A stretch of DNA of 64,000 bases from Acidobacteriaceae bacterium (GTDB lineage Bacteria > Acidobacteriota > Terriglobia > Bryobacterales > Bryobacteraceae). Below are positions 38,752 to 47,545 of this stretch, piece by piece. Position 1 is the first letter of the stretch, and every line of letters begins with the position of its first letter. The stretch spans positions 21,722-85,721 of the forward strand of contig JADCJL010000173.1 in assembly GCA_020247055.1 (NCBI GenBank), in the 5' to 3' direction. Below the pieces are notes generated by a model. It was not told the origin of the DNA and did no database searches. It saw nothing but the letters and a program-made list of their open reading frames with translations. The position numbers were made by a program, and so were the translations under genes.

Positions 38752-40242
38752 ATGGCCAAGCCGAGACGCCCGGTCGCGCCCGCCGCCGCTGAATCTCTCG
38801 AAGAGGCCATCCGCGCCTTCGCCGCCCGCTGCCGCCGGCCGCTCGTGCAGGAGCCGGGCGAAGAGGCCATTCCGCTGCTCGCCGGCCGCCACGAGTTCGG
38901 GCGCAGCGCCGGCAAGCTCCTGCTGTCCGCCTGGGACGACGTCCGCAACTGGAACCGCCGCGTCGTCAACGTCGCCCACCACCAGACCGGACGGCTCACC
39001 CTCGTCATCGAAAAGTTCGGCGGCCGCCAGGCCGAAGCCTGGATCTTCGACGGCGACCGGCCCGAGGCTCTCGAATGGGACCGCCACGGCGACCGCATGA
39101 TCGTCCGCGAGCAGTTCCGCCGCATGCTCCGGCGCAGCTTCCTCGGCTGGGAGCTCGACGACCTCACCACCGAACGGGACCTCGAACACACCCTCTCGGC
39201 CAACTACCCCCGCGCCCTCGTCCGCCAGGGCAAGCGCGCCTGGGCCGCCATCCTCGCCCCGCCCGAAGCGCCGCACGCCCTTTCGTTCGGGCTCATCTGG
39301 CTTGACTACGTCCGCCGCCGGCGCCAGCCCAAAATCACCGTCGAAGGCCTCGCCCTCTTCCTGCCCGCCCACGAAACGCAGGCCACCGCCCTACGTCTCC
39401 GCTGGCTCGACCCGGCTAAGGCCGCCTTCGCCCTCTACGCCTATTCGCCCGAAGGCGACGCCGTCCGGCTCGACCCGGCCGACTGCGGCAACCTCCAAAC
39501 GGCGCTCGACCGCTGTCAGCACTCCATCCTTGCCCTGCCCGACTGGGTGGCGCAGCTGGCCGGCTGGCCCCACGTCGAACGCGTCTCCCTGGCCGGGGGC
39601 GTTGCCAGCTTCCGCGTCTTCGGCCTCGAATTCGCCCGCTGGCGCGAAGGCGAGCTGCGCGGCGGCTTTGAGGACCGGCGCCTGCTCCACCCCCGCGACC
39701 TGCCCGAGCTGCGCGCCATCGCCGCCGAACTCGCCCACCTCCGGCAGGAGACGGGCAGCCTGCTGCAGCGGCGCTCGCCGGAGGCGTGGCTTGAAACGCG
39801 CGTCCGCGAGTCGCTCACAACGCTCGACGCCCACCTGTGCCCGGAGCCGGTCTACGGCCAGGTGCCGGCCATGGCGGGCGTCGAACGCGGCATCGCCGAC
39901 CTGCTCGCCATCGAACGCTCCGGCCGCCTCGTCGTCCTCGAAATCAAGGCCACCGAAGACCTGCATCTGCCGCTGCAGGCCCTGGATTACTGGATGCGCG
40001 TGGCCTGGCACGCCGCGGCGGGCGACTTCGCCGCCTGCGGCTACTTCCCGGGCCACGCCGTCGCCACGCTCCGGCCGCGCCTGCTGCTCGTCGCCCCGGC
40101 GCTCGAATTCCACCCCACCACCGAAACCATTTTGGGGTTCTTCTCATCTGATGTACCAGTGGAGCGGCTCGGTGTCGGGTTAGAATGGCGCCAGCAGCTC
40201 CGGCTACTGTTCCGGCTGTACGGCGCTGCGCGCCCGGCATGA
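38752..40242 (+). CDS. uncharacterised protein with C-terminal PD-(D/E)XK nuclease-like motif
   Basis: I do not recognise the family of this 496-residue protein. The N-terminal 340 residues are Arg/Trp-rich with no known motif. Residues 346-405 have an Arg/Glu-rich helix (WLETRVRESLTTLD) followed by GIADLLAIERSGRLVVLEIK, giving Asp383-x13-Glu397-x-Lys399. That is the D-x(n)-E-x-K arrangement of PD-(D/E)XK nucleases. A helix (LPLQALDYWMRVAWHAAAG) follows, as in that fold. It overlaps the next gene by 4 nt and heads a four-gene unit. Nuclease activity is inferred from the motif alone. Confidence 0.7.
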   Translation: MAKPRRPVAPAAAESLEEAIRAFAARCRRPLVQEPGEEAIPLLAGRHEFGRSAGKLLLSAWDDVRNWNRRVVNVAHHQTGRLTLVIEKFGGRQAEAWIFDGDRPEALEWDRHGDRMIVREQFRRMLRRSFLGWELDDLTTERDLEHTLSANYPRALVRQGKRAWAAILAPPEAPHALSFGLIWLDYVRRRRQPKITVEGLALFLPAHETQATALRLRWLDPAKAAFALYAYSPEGDAVRLDPADCGNLQTALDRCQHSILALPDWVAQLAGWPHVERVSLAGGVASFRVFGLEFARWREGELRGGFEDRRLLHPRDLPELRAIAAELAHLRQETGSLLQRRSPEAWLETRVRESLTTLDAHLCPEPVYGQVPAMAGVERGIADLLAIERSGRLVVLEIKATEDLHLPLQALDYWMRVAWHAAAGDFAACGYFPGHAVATLRPRLLLVAPALEFHPTTETILGFFSSDVPVERLGVGLEWRQQLRLLFRLYGAARPA

Positions 40243-41132
40243 GCAACCAGATGATCACCTCTTTCCTCACCACGATCGCCCAATCCCTGCGCACCCTGAA
40301 CCCCTCCGACGTGCGGAAGCTGGCCGAGCGGGAGGTGAACATCGGCCTCACCGCCGCCACCGAAGACGGCCTGAACCGCATGTGGGACTTCCTGGCTCCG
40401 GCGCATATCTCCGAACGCAGGAAAGACGAACTGGTGCGCCTGGTTCACCCGCTGGGCCCCCGCCTGCCGGGCATGCCCCCGCGCCCGGACCACGTCGATC
40501 TTGAACTCTGGGAAGAGGGCTTGGCCAAACCGCCCCACGCCTTCACCTTTTACCGCCGGGACCCGGACCGCACCGTGCAGGAGATCCTCGACCGGCATGA
40601 TGAGCTCGGCCTGCCCCTCGCGCGCCAGTTCGTCGTCTTCCGCAAGGCGGTTTCAGAAAAGATCGTCAACGCCGTCAGCCAGGAAAACGCTTTGTTCTCC
40701 ATCGCCACCTCGCTGCCCAACATCGTGCCGAACCTGCTCTCGCTGCCCTTCGCCGTCGGCGAGTTCGCCAGCGACACGGCCTTTATCACCGCCAACCAAC
40801 TCCGCATGGCCTTCCTGCTGGCCGGCGCCAACGACCGGCCCATCGGCTACCGCGAACAGAAGGCCCAGGTGGCGTCCGTCATCGCCGGGGCCTTCGGGTG
40901 GCGCTCGCTCGCCCGCCAGCTCATCAGCAAGCTGCCCTTCGGCGCCGGCGTCGCCAGCAAGGCAACCGTTGCCTACGCCGGCACCTGGATTGTCGGCCAG
41001 GGCCTGCGGAAGCTGTACGGCATGGGGGGCCAACTTTCGCGCCAGGAGCGCGAAACCCTCTACGACGAAGGCCTCGCCAAGGGCAAGACCGTGGTCACCG
41101 CTCTCGTCGCCCGCCTCCGCAAGACCGCATAA
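40239..41132 (+). CDS. hypothetical protein, DUF697-like
   Basis: ATG 40239 overlaps the previous stop (ATGA) and begins a 297-residue protein. The first half is charged (RKLAEREVNIGLTAATEDG, DRTVQEILDRHDELGLPLAR). The second half has two moderately hydrophobic stretches, IVPNLLSLPFAVGEFASDTA and LPFGAGVASKATVAYAGTWI, that resemble DUF697-type membrane-associated regions. The resemblance is weak and the function unknown. The open frame upstream of 40239 is shadow. Confidence 0.65.
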   Translation: MSNQMITSFLTTIAQSLRTLNPSDVRKLAEREVNIGLTAATEDGLNRMWDFLAPAHISERRKDELVRLVHPLGPRLPGMPPRPDHVDLELWEEGLAKPPHAFTFYRRDPDRTVQEILDRHDELGLPLARQFVVFRKAVSEKIVNAVSQENALFSIATSLPNIVPNLLSLPFAVGEFASDTAFITANQLRMAFLLAGANDRPIGYREQKAQVASVIAGAFGWRSLARQLISKLPFGAGVASKATVAYAGTWIVGQGLRKLYGMGGQLSRQERETLYDEGLAKGKTVVTALVARLRKTA

Positions 41133-41139
41133 TAGGGGT

Positions 41140-41550
41140 GTGGTCACCGTCGAAATCTTTGAAGACCTGCAGTGCAAAGACTGCACCCGTCTGCAGCACC
41201 TGCTCGAAGAGACTCTGCTGCCTCTGCTGGGCGAGGAGATCGAAGTCGTCCGCCGCGACTTCCCGCTCGCCAAGCACCCGGAGGCCTTCGCCCTGGCCGC
41301 CGAGGCCCACTATCTGCGGGCGACCGAAGGCCGCACCGCCGAGTGGGAGTGGCGCAAGAAGTGCCTGCTCGCCCTCGGCCAGGTGCATGCGCCCTCCGCG
41401 GGCCGCGACCGCTCCGGCGTCGAAGCCGACCTGGCCGAAGCCCACGCCCGCGGCGTTGCCAAAACCCCGACGGTCTTTGTGGGCAACCACGTTCTCATTG
41501 AGCATTTCACCGCCGAGGAGCTGATCGCCGCCATTCGGGATTCGCAATGA
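41140..41550 (+). CDS. thioredoxin-fold (DsbA-like) protein
   Basis: This small 136-residue protein has EIFEDLQCKDC near the start, giving a CxxC motif at Cys12 and Cys15. VAKTPTVFVGN supplies the cis-Pro loop near residue 110. It lacks a signal peptide, so it should act in the cytoplasm. The start is GTG 41140, seven bases after the preceding stop; longer frame upstream is antisense/shadow. Its stop overlaps the SDR gene as ATGA. Confidence 0.82.
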   Translation: MVTVEIFEDLQCKDCTRLQHLLEETLLPLLGEEIEVVRRDFPLAKHPEAFALAAEAHYLRATEGRTAEWEWRKKCLLALGQVHAPSAGRDRSGVEADLAEAHARGVAKTPTVFVGNHVLIEHFTAEELIAAIRDSQ

Positions 41551-42284
41551 GCAAGCCCGTCGCTCTGATTACCGGCGCCAGCCGGGGCATCGGCCGCGGC
41601 ATTGCCCTCGAACTGGCCCGGACGCATTCGCTGGTCGCCACCTACCGCGGCCGCCTCGACGCGGCGGAAACGCTGCGCGCTGAAACCGGCGCCGAGATCA
41701 TCCAGGCCGATATCGGCAGCGCCGCCGACCGCGCCCGCCTGCTCGCCTTCACCCGCGAAAAGTTCGGCCGCCTCGATCTGCTCGTCAACAACGCCGGCAT
41801 GGCCCCGCGCGTCCGCCAGGATATCCTCGCCGCCACCGAAGAGAGCTTTGACGAACTCATCAACACCAACCTCAAAGGCCCGCATTTCCTTACTCAGGCG
41901 GCCGCCAACTGGATGACCGAACAGGGCTCCGGCCGCATCGTCTTCATCACGTCCCTGTCGGCCTACGCCGCTTCGACGAACCGTTCCGATTACTGCATTT
42001 CGAAGGCCGGCCTGGCGATGGCCGTGTCTCTCTATGCCAACCGGCTGGCGGGGCAAGGGATCCAGGTGTTCGAAATCCGGCCCGGCATCATCCGCACCGA
42101 CATGATCTCGGCCGTCGAATCGGTCTATGAGGAAAAGATCGCCAATGGCCTGCTGCCGCAGCGCCGCATGGGCGAATCCGCCGATGTCGCCAAGGCCGTC
42201 CGCGCCATCGCCGATGGCCTGCTCGACTACTCGACCGGCCAGGTGCTCAACGTGGATGGCGGCTTCCACCTGCGCAATCTCTAG
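41547..42284 (+). CDS. SDR family oxidoreductase (FabG-like)
   Basis: This 245-residue classical SDR has TGASRGIGRG at the NAD(P) site, NNAG near 84-87, Ser in FITSLSAYA, and active-site Tyr/Lys in YCISKAG. It resembles 3-oxoacyl-ACP reductases and sugar/steroid SDRs but the substrate is unknown. It is the last gene of the chain that starts with the nuclease-like protein, overlapping the redox protein by 4 nt. Three bases separate it from the convergent metallo-beta-lactamase gene. Confidence 0.92.
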   Translation: MSKPVALITGASRGIGRGIALELARTHSLVATYRGRLDAAETLRAETGAEIIQADIGSAADRARLLAFTREKFGRLDLLVNNAGMAPRVRQDILAATEESFDELINTNLKGPHFLTQAAANWMTEQGSGRIVFITSLSAYAASTNRSDYCISKAGLAMAVSLYANRLAGQGIQVFEIRPGIIRTDMISAVESVYEEKIANGLLPQRRMGESADVAKAVRAIADGLLDYSTGQVLNVDGGFHLRNL

Positions 42285-42287
42285 TCT

Positions 42288-43100
42288 CTACGGCTGCCCC
42301 TTGGCCGCCTTCTCGCGGGCCAGCTTTTCGCGGTAGGTCTTCTCGGCGTTCGCAATGGCCGTCGCGTAGCCTTCGGGATCCGCAAACGAGCCCTTGGCGT
42401 GCTTGGCCGCGAGGTTGTACTGCGATCCGTGCCCGGCCACCCAGGTTGTCGGCCGCAGCTGCTTCAGCTTGACGAAGGTGGCTTCGTAGTCGGCAACGAT
42501 GTTCGGGTATGCCTTGTTGCCGATCAGCGGCACCACCACCGAAGGAATGTTCACAATCAGCACGCCGTTGACGGAGTAGCCCGTCGCTCCGCGCGTGTGC
42601 CCGGGCATGCTGATCACCTTCACCTCGGTTCCGCCCAGCGCTACCGTGTCGCCGTCCTTGAGCCGCCGCGCCACCTTCACCGGCGGAAAGCGAAAGTCCT
42701 GATCGGCGAAGGCCAGCACCAGCGGATCGCTCTTGCCGCCGTCTTCGAGATAGGCGGCATCACCCTCGGAAGCGAACACCTTCGCGCCGGAAAGCTTCTG
42801 GATCTCGGCCAGCGCCGCCGTGTGATCGTAGTGGGCCTGCATGGTGAGCAGAATCTTTGTGTCCTTGAGATCGAAGCCCAGCTTCTTCGCGCCCGCCTGC
42901 AGCAGGGCGGTCGAATCGGCGAGGCCCGTGTTGATCAGAATGTGGCCTTTCGGAGTCGTAATCAGATAGCACGCCAGATCCTTTGTGCCGATGTAATGCA
43001 GGTTCCCGGCGATGGTGTGCGGCGGGAACGGGGCGGTCCAGTCCGGGTTCTGTGCCGAGAGAGCAACGGCCGTGAAAAGAGCAAGCGGGGCGAGGCGCAT
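42288..43100 (-). CDS. B3-like metallo-beta-lactamase-fold protein, Gln-type zinc motif
   Basis: This 270-residue secreted protein (signal MRLAPLALFTAVALSAQ) has the MBL fold and subclass B3 layout. The first zinc motif reads Gln88-x-His90-x-Asp92-His93 (MQAHYDHTAAL) instead of H-x-H-x-D-H. The remaining ligands are present as His168 in PGHTRGATGYS and His224 in AGHGSQYNL. Replacement of the first His by Gln is known in GOB-type B3 enzymes. ATG 43100 is chosen because the longer open frame upstream is antisense to the MFS gene. Beta-lactam hydrolysis is possible but not established; MBL-fold hydrolases have many roles. Confidence 0.87.
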   Translation of the reverse strand: MRLAPLALFTAVALSAQNPDWTAPFPPHTIAGNLHYIGTKDLACYLITTPKGHILINTGLADSTALLQAGAKKLGFDLKDTKILLTMQAHYDHTAALAEIQKLSGAKVFASEGDAAYLEDGGKSDPLVLAFADQDFRFPPVKVARRLKDGDTVALGGTEVKVISMPGHTRGATGYSVNGVLIVNIPSVVVPLIGNKAYPNIVADYEATFVKLKQLRPTTWVAGHGSQYNLAAKHAKGSFADPEGYATAIANAEKTYREKLAREKAAKGQP

Positions 43101-43136
43101 AAGAGGATAGTAGGCTATATGGTATAAAAGTGCTTC

Positions 43137-44420
43137 ATGGAAACGCGCGCGAGTTCTAGTTTTTACGGCTGGTGGATCTCCATCGCTGCCTTCTTCACGT
43201 TCGGTTTGGCCGTGGGTATTCCCTATTACGGCATGCCGTTTTACTACGACTACTACGAGAAGACGTTCGGCTGGGCGCGCACCGACATCACCCTCGGCTT
43301 CCCGCTCGCCGCCACGCTCACGCTTTGGGTTGGCCCCGTTTTCATGCACCGTTTCAGTCCGCGTAAGTTGATGATCGCCGGCACCGGACTTACCGCGCTC
43401 GCCTTCATCGGCTTCGGCACCATGGGCAGCAACATCTATGTCTATTGGGCCTACTGGCTCCTCTATATGGTCGGCTACCTCTTCTCGGGCCCCATTCCGC
43501 ACCAGGTGATCATCTCGCAGTGGTTCAAGAAGAATCGAGGCAAGGCGATGGCCGCCACCTATCTCGGCGTCGGCATCTTCGGCGCCATCTCGGCCAAGTT
43601 CATCGCCAAGCCGCTCGTCACCGCCTTCGGCTTCCAGACGGCGCTGATGATCACCGGCTTCATCCTGCTGCTCGTCTGGCCCATCGCCGGCTTCATCATG
43701 CGCGACAAGCCCTCCGACATGGGGCAGACCCCGGACGGCGAACCCGTCACCGCCGCCGAAGCCCCCGCGCCCTCCCGCGGCTTCAACGAGCTGCTCGGCT
43801 CCCGCTCCTTCTGGCTGCTGATGATCGGAAGTCTGTGCTCGATCGGCTCGATCGGTTCCATCAACCAGCACATGAAGTTCGTCTTCAAAGAGCAGGGCTT
43901 CGCCGACCAGGCCACGCTCGACGCTCTCTTCGCCGACGCCCTGTTCTACATCATGATCTCTTCGACGGCCGGCCGCATCGTCATGGGCATCCTGGCCGAC
44001 AAGTTTTCGAAGAAATGGGTCATGGTCGCTACCTACATGCTCGTCGCGGCCACCATTCCGCTGCTCCTGCTCGCCACGCCGGAAAACCCGGTCTACGTCT
44101 ATCTCTTCGCCATCCTCTTCGGCTTCGGCATGGGCGCCGACTACATGCTGATCCCGCTGATGGCCGCTGAGCAGTTTGGCGTCAATACGCTCGCTCGCGC
44201 CATGGCGATTATCCTGCCCGCCGACACCATTGGCCAGACGTGGTTCCCCTACATGGTCTCGAAGATCCGCGCCGGCGACGTCAGCTACGGCCCGGCGCTC
44301 AACACCGTTTTTGTGCTCGCCTTCATCGGCGCGGTAGCCATCCTGCTGCTCCCCAAGCACGCCTTCACCAATGAGACAGTTCCACTACAAGACGCTAAGT
44401 CAGCTCCAGCAGGACGCTGA
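43137..44420 (+). CDS. OFA-type MFS transporter
   Basis: This 427-residue major facilitator has 12 hydrophobic segments. An N-terminus like SFYGWWISIAAFFTFGLAVG and a loop motif SQWFKKNRGKAMAATYLGVG are typical of the oxalate/formate antiporter-type (OFA) group, which moves organic acids or anions. A second half-repeat starts at RSFWLLMIGSLCSIGSIGS. TATAAA at 43123-43128 lies 8 bases before the ATG. It overlaps the oxidoreductase gene by 50 nt, so the two are translated together and the transported molecule may be its substrate. Confidence 0.88.
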   Translation: METRASSSFYGWWISIAAFFTFGLAVGIPYYGMPFYYDYYEKTFGWARTDITLGFPLAATLTLWVGPVFMHRFSPRKLMIAGTGLTALAFIGFGTMGSNIYVYWAYWLLYMVGYLFSGPIPHQVIISQWFKKNRGKAMAATYLGVGIFGAISAKFIAKPLVTAFGFQTALMITGFILLLVWPIAGFIMRDKPSDMGQTPDGEPVTAAEAPAPSRGFNELLGSRSFWLLMIGSLCSIGSIGSINQHMKFVFKEQGFADQATLDALFADALFYIMISSTAGRIVMGILADKFSKKWVMVATYMLVAATIPLLLLATPENPVYVYLFAILFGFGMGADYMLIPLMAAEQFGVNTLARAMAIILPADTIGQTWFPYMVSKIRAGDVSYGPALNTVFVLAFIGAVAILLLPKHAFTNETVPLQDAKSAPAGR

Positions 44421-45795
44421 GTCCCGCACCCGGTTTGTCCGGTTTGAAACCAACCCGGAAGCAGTAAAATCCATTCTCGGCCGCAAGGTGCGCATCAGCG
44501 ATGCCGTCACCCTCGGCAACGCCATGGCCATCCATCCCATGGAAGGCTGCGACTCCACGCTCGACGGCAACCCCGACGAGCTTACCTGGCGCCGTTACGA
44601 ACGCTTCGCTCTCGGCGGCGCCAAACTCATCTGGTTTGAAGCCACCGCCATCCGCGGCGACGGCCGCGCCAACGCCCGCCAGCTCTGGATCCACGAAGGC
44701 AACGTCGACGAGTTCGCCCGGCTCCACGCCCGCATCCTGCAACTTCACCAGGAAAAGTTCGGCACGACGGACGACCTGCTCATCCCCATCCAGCTCACGC
44801 ACTCGGGGCGCTACTCCTACCCGACCCGCGTGATCTTTTACCACAACCCGCTAATCGACCAGAAGACCGCCACCCCGGCCGATCAGCCCGTCTTCTCCGA
44901 TGACGAGATGGAGGCGCTCGAGGACCAATACATCGCCGCCGCCCGCCTGGCGTGGCGCGCCGGCTTCCGCGCCGTCGATCTGAAAGTCACCCACGGCTAC
45001 CTGCTCGCCGAAATGCTCGGCGCCCGCGCCGGCCGCGACGGCCGCTACGCCGGCTCACTCGAAAACCGCACCCGCTTCATCCGCAACGTCCTCGCCAAGC
45101 TCCGCGCCGAGTTCGGCCCCGGCCTCACCATCTGCATGCGCCTCGGCTGCTTCGACAGCGTCCCCTACGCTCGCAACCCCGAAACCGGCATCGGCGAACC
45201 CCTGCCCTATCCCACCCCCTACCCCTGGGGCTGGGGCGTCAACGAAGCCGACCCGCTCGCCGAGGAGCTCAGCGAAGTCAAAACCGCCATCGGCTGGTTC
45301 AAGGAGTGGGGCGTCCAGCTTCTCAACGTCTCCATCGGCTGCCCCTACTACAACCCCCACATCGGCCGCCCCTTTGAAAAGCCCGACGACGGCAACTACG
45401 AAGAGCCGGAGCACCCGCTCGACGGCGTCGACCGCCACTTCCGCATCGCTCGCGAACTCCAACACGCCCACCCCGATCTCCCCATGGTTGGCACCGGCTA
45501 CAGCTGGCTCCAGATCTACGCCCTCCACGCGGCCGCGCACAACATCGCCAACGGCGATATCCGCATCTTCGGCATGGGCCGCAACGCCCTCGCCTACCCC
45601 GATTTCGCCGTCGACGCGCTCGCCAAAGGCGAACTCGAAGAGATCCGTGTCTGCAAGACGCTCACCTACTGCACCTTCCTCATGCGGCAGAAGAGCCATC
45701 CCCTGGGCCAGTTCCCGAGCGGCTGCCCGCCCTTTGACAAGCTCGTCTACGGACCCATCATGAAGGAAGCCCGCGCCAGCGTTCGCAAGTCATAA
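44371..45795 (+). CDS. NADH:flavin oxidoreductase / old yellow enzyme family protein
   Basis: This 474-residue FMN-dependent TIM barrel starts inside the MFS gene (50-nt overlap). Family motifs include AMAIHPMEGCDSTLDG near the flavin, THGYLLAEMLGARAGRDG (His208 region) and GSLENRTRFI. C-terminally there are IFGMGRNALAYPDF and Cys residues in VCKTLTYCTFLMRQK that do not form an obvious 4Fe-4S motif. Old yellow enzymes reduce activated C=C bonds. With the adjacent transporter and secreted lyase-like protein it may handle an imported unsaturated product; this is inference. Confidence 0.88.
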   Translation: MRQFHYKTLSQLQQDAESRTRFVRFETNPEAVKSILGRKVRISDAVTLGNAMAIHPMEGCDSTLDGNPDELTWRRYERFALGGAKLIWFEATAIRGDGRANARQLWIHEGNVDEFARLHARILQLHQEKFGTTDDLLIPIQLTHSGRYSYPTRVIFYHNPLIDQKTATPADQPVFSDDEMEALEDQYIAAARLAWRAGFRAVDLKVTHGYLLAEMLGARAGRDGRYAGSLENRTRFIRNVLAKLRAEFGPGLTICMRLGCFDSVPYARNPETGIGEPLPYPTPYPWGWGVNEADPLAEELSEVKTAIGWFKEWGVQLLNVSIGCPYYNPHIGRPFEKPDDGNYEEPEHPLDGVDRHFRIARELQHAHPDLPMVGTGYSWLQIYALHAAAHNIANGDIRIFGMGRNALAYPDFAVDALAKGELEEIRVCKTLTYCTFLMRQKSHPLGQFPSGCPPFDKLVYGPIMKEARASVRKS

Positions 45796-45797
45796 CC

Positions 45798-47465
45798 ATG
45801 CAGCGCCGAAAAGTTCTTAAGACTGTCGCCCTGGCGGCAGCCACCCCCGCTCTGTCTCTCCCCGCCGCGCCCCCGCGCCTGCCCCAGGCTATGATCGACG
45901 CCCACGACCAGGCCGTCGACCATCTCATCGCCGGCCAGGAGCTTACCCCCGGCCATCGCCACCGTGGCAACGTCCGTAGCGGGGACAGCCTCTTTTGGGG
46001 CGCCACCCCCGGCGGCATCCTCAGCACGCTTTCCACCGCTTACGTGCTGCCCACCTCCCGGCACTATCGCCGGCCGCTCGTGCTCGAACGCATCCAACTG
46101 GCCGCCGAGTGCTTCGCCCGCCTGCAGACGCCGGACGGCAACTGGAACCTCCCGACGACGAACTACAATTCGGCGCCCGACACCTCTTTCATCCTCCAGG
46201 GCATGGGTCTCACCCTCCTCAACGCCCGCCAATACGGCTTTCCGGAGCTCGAGCCTCTCGTGCTCGCCGCCGTCAAAAAGGGCGGCGAAGCCCTGCTGCG
46301 CGGCGGCGTCCATACGCCGAACCATCGCTGGGTGGTCTGCTCCGCCCTCGCCCTGCTCCACGAACTCTACCCGGACCCGCGCTACCTGCGCCGCATCGAG
46401 CAGTGGCTCGCCGAATCGGTCGACATCGACGCCGACGGCCAGTACACCGAACGCAGTTCGGTCAGCTACAACGGCATTTGCAACCGCGCCCTCACTCTCT
46501 GCGCCCATTTCCTCCGCCGGCCCGCACTGCTCGACCCCGTTCGCCGCAACCTGCAGGCCATGCTTTATCTGCTGCATCCGGACGGCGAAGTGGTGACCGA
46601 AATCTCCCGCCGTCAGGATCTCAACCAGCGCGGTAATCTTTATAACTCCTGGCTGGGCCTCGCCTATCTCGCCGCCCAGGACCGCGACGGGCGGATGGCC
46701 AACCTCGCCCGTTCCGTCCAGGCGCAGGGCGCCGGCGTGGCGGCCTTCCTCAGCTTCCCGCACCTGCTTGATACCGCTCTGCCCCCCTCGCGGCCCCTGC
46801 CGGAAGACTTCGAGAAAGTCCTGCCGGTCACCGGCCTGGTCCGCTTCCGCCGCGGCAAGCTCTCGGTCTCCATTCTCCGCGGGCGCGACCACTTCTTCAC
46901 CTTCCGCTACGGCAACGCCGTCATCAACGCGGTGCGCTTCGCCTCCGCCTTCTTCGGCAAGGGGCAGTTCACAGGCGAAACTCTCGAAAAACAGGGAGAC
47001 GCCTGGGTGCTCACCCAGCGCCTCAGCGCCGGCTACTATCAGCCCTTCGACCCGCCCCGCCGCGTGACCACCGAGACCTACGACGAGACGCGCTCCCAGC
47101 GCCGCCAGACCGAGGTCTGCCAACTCCAATCGACCGTTACACTCACCGAAACGCCCAACGGCTTCCGCCTCCGCCTCCGCGTCAGCGGAACCGAGGAGGT
47201 GCCGCTGACCGTCGAGATCAATCTCCGCGCCGGCGGCTCACTGAGCGGCGCCGAAAAGCATCCCGAGTTCGCCGAGGCCTGGGTTCTGCGGGAAGGCTAT
47301 GCGACGTACACGCTCGGCGGGGATCGCATCCGGATCGGGCCCGGCACGGCGCCGCACACCTACCTGCAGGTCCGGGGCGCCCGCCCCCTGCTGGCTGGCC
47401 CGTCGCTGTTTCTGACGGGCATTACGCCGGTTGACCAGGTGATCGAGTTCGAGGGGCTCCGGTAG
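45798..47465 (+). CDS. Tat-exported protein, polysaccharide-lyase-like architecture
   Basis: This 555-residue protein has a Tat-type signal (QRRKVLKTVALAAATPALSL). A long helical segment of about 300 residues, with repeating pairs such as LERIQLAAECFARLQ and LHELYPDPRYLRRIEQW, suggests an alpha/alpha toroid. A C-terminal beta-rich region ends in TPVDQVIEFEGLR. This layout resembles heparinase- or alginate-lyase-like proteins, but I recognise no specific family or catalytic motif. It begins 2 bases after the oxidoreductase stop. A hairpin follows it. Confidence 0.7.
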   Translation: MQRRKVLKTVALAAATPALSLPAAPPRLPQAMIDAHDQAVDHLIAGQELTPGHRHRGNVRSGDSLFWGATPGGILSTLSTAYVLPTSRHYRRPLVLERIQLAAECFARLQTPDGNWNLPTTNYNSAPDTSFILQGMGLTLLNARQYGFPELEPLVLAAVKKGGEALLRGGVHTPNHRWVVCSALALLHELYPDPRYLRRIEQWLAESVDIDADGQYTERSSVSYNGICNRALTLCAHFLRRPALLDPVRRNLQAMLYLLHPDGEVVTEISRRQDLNQRGNLYNSWLGLAYLAAQDRDGRMANLARSVQAQGAGVAAFLSFPHLLDTALPPSRPLPEDFEKVLPVTGLVRFRRGKLSVSILRGRDHFFTFRYGNAVINAVRFASAFFGKGQFTGETLEKQGDAWVLTQRLSAGYYQPFDPPRRVTTETYDETRSQRRQTEVCQLQSTVTLTETPNGFRLRLRVSGTEEVPLTVEINLRAGGSLSGAEKHPEFAEAWVLREGYATYTLGGDRIRIGPGTAPHTYLQVRGARPLLAGPSLFLTGITPVDQVIEFEGLR

Positions 47466-47478
47466 CCCCCATCCGGTT

Positions 47479-47514
47479 CGCGGGAGGCAAGCGGAGCTGG
47501 GAAGCTCTCCCGCG
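47479..47514. terminator. inverted repeat between convergent lyase-like gene and nuoN
   Basis: CGCGGGAG (47479-47486) pairs with CTCCCGCG (47507-47514) around a 20-base loop that can fold further. It occupies the 80-base gap between converging genes. No strong T tract is present, so its strength as a terminator is uncertain. Confidence 0.5.
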
Positions 47515-47545
47515 GAATCGTCTCAGGCCGGGGTGGTTTGCGCCT

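Noticed and set aside
43101..44360. N-terminal 420-codon extension of the metallo-beta-lactamase-fold frame
   Set aside because: It is antisense to the MFS gene, and a clear signal peptide starts at ATG 43100.
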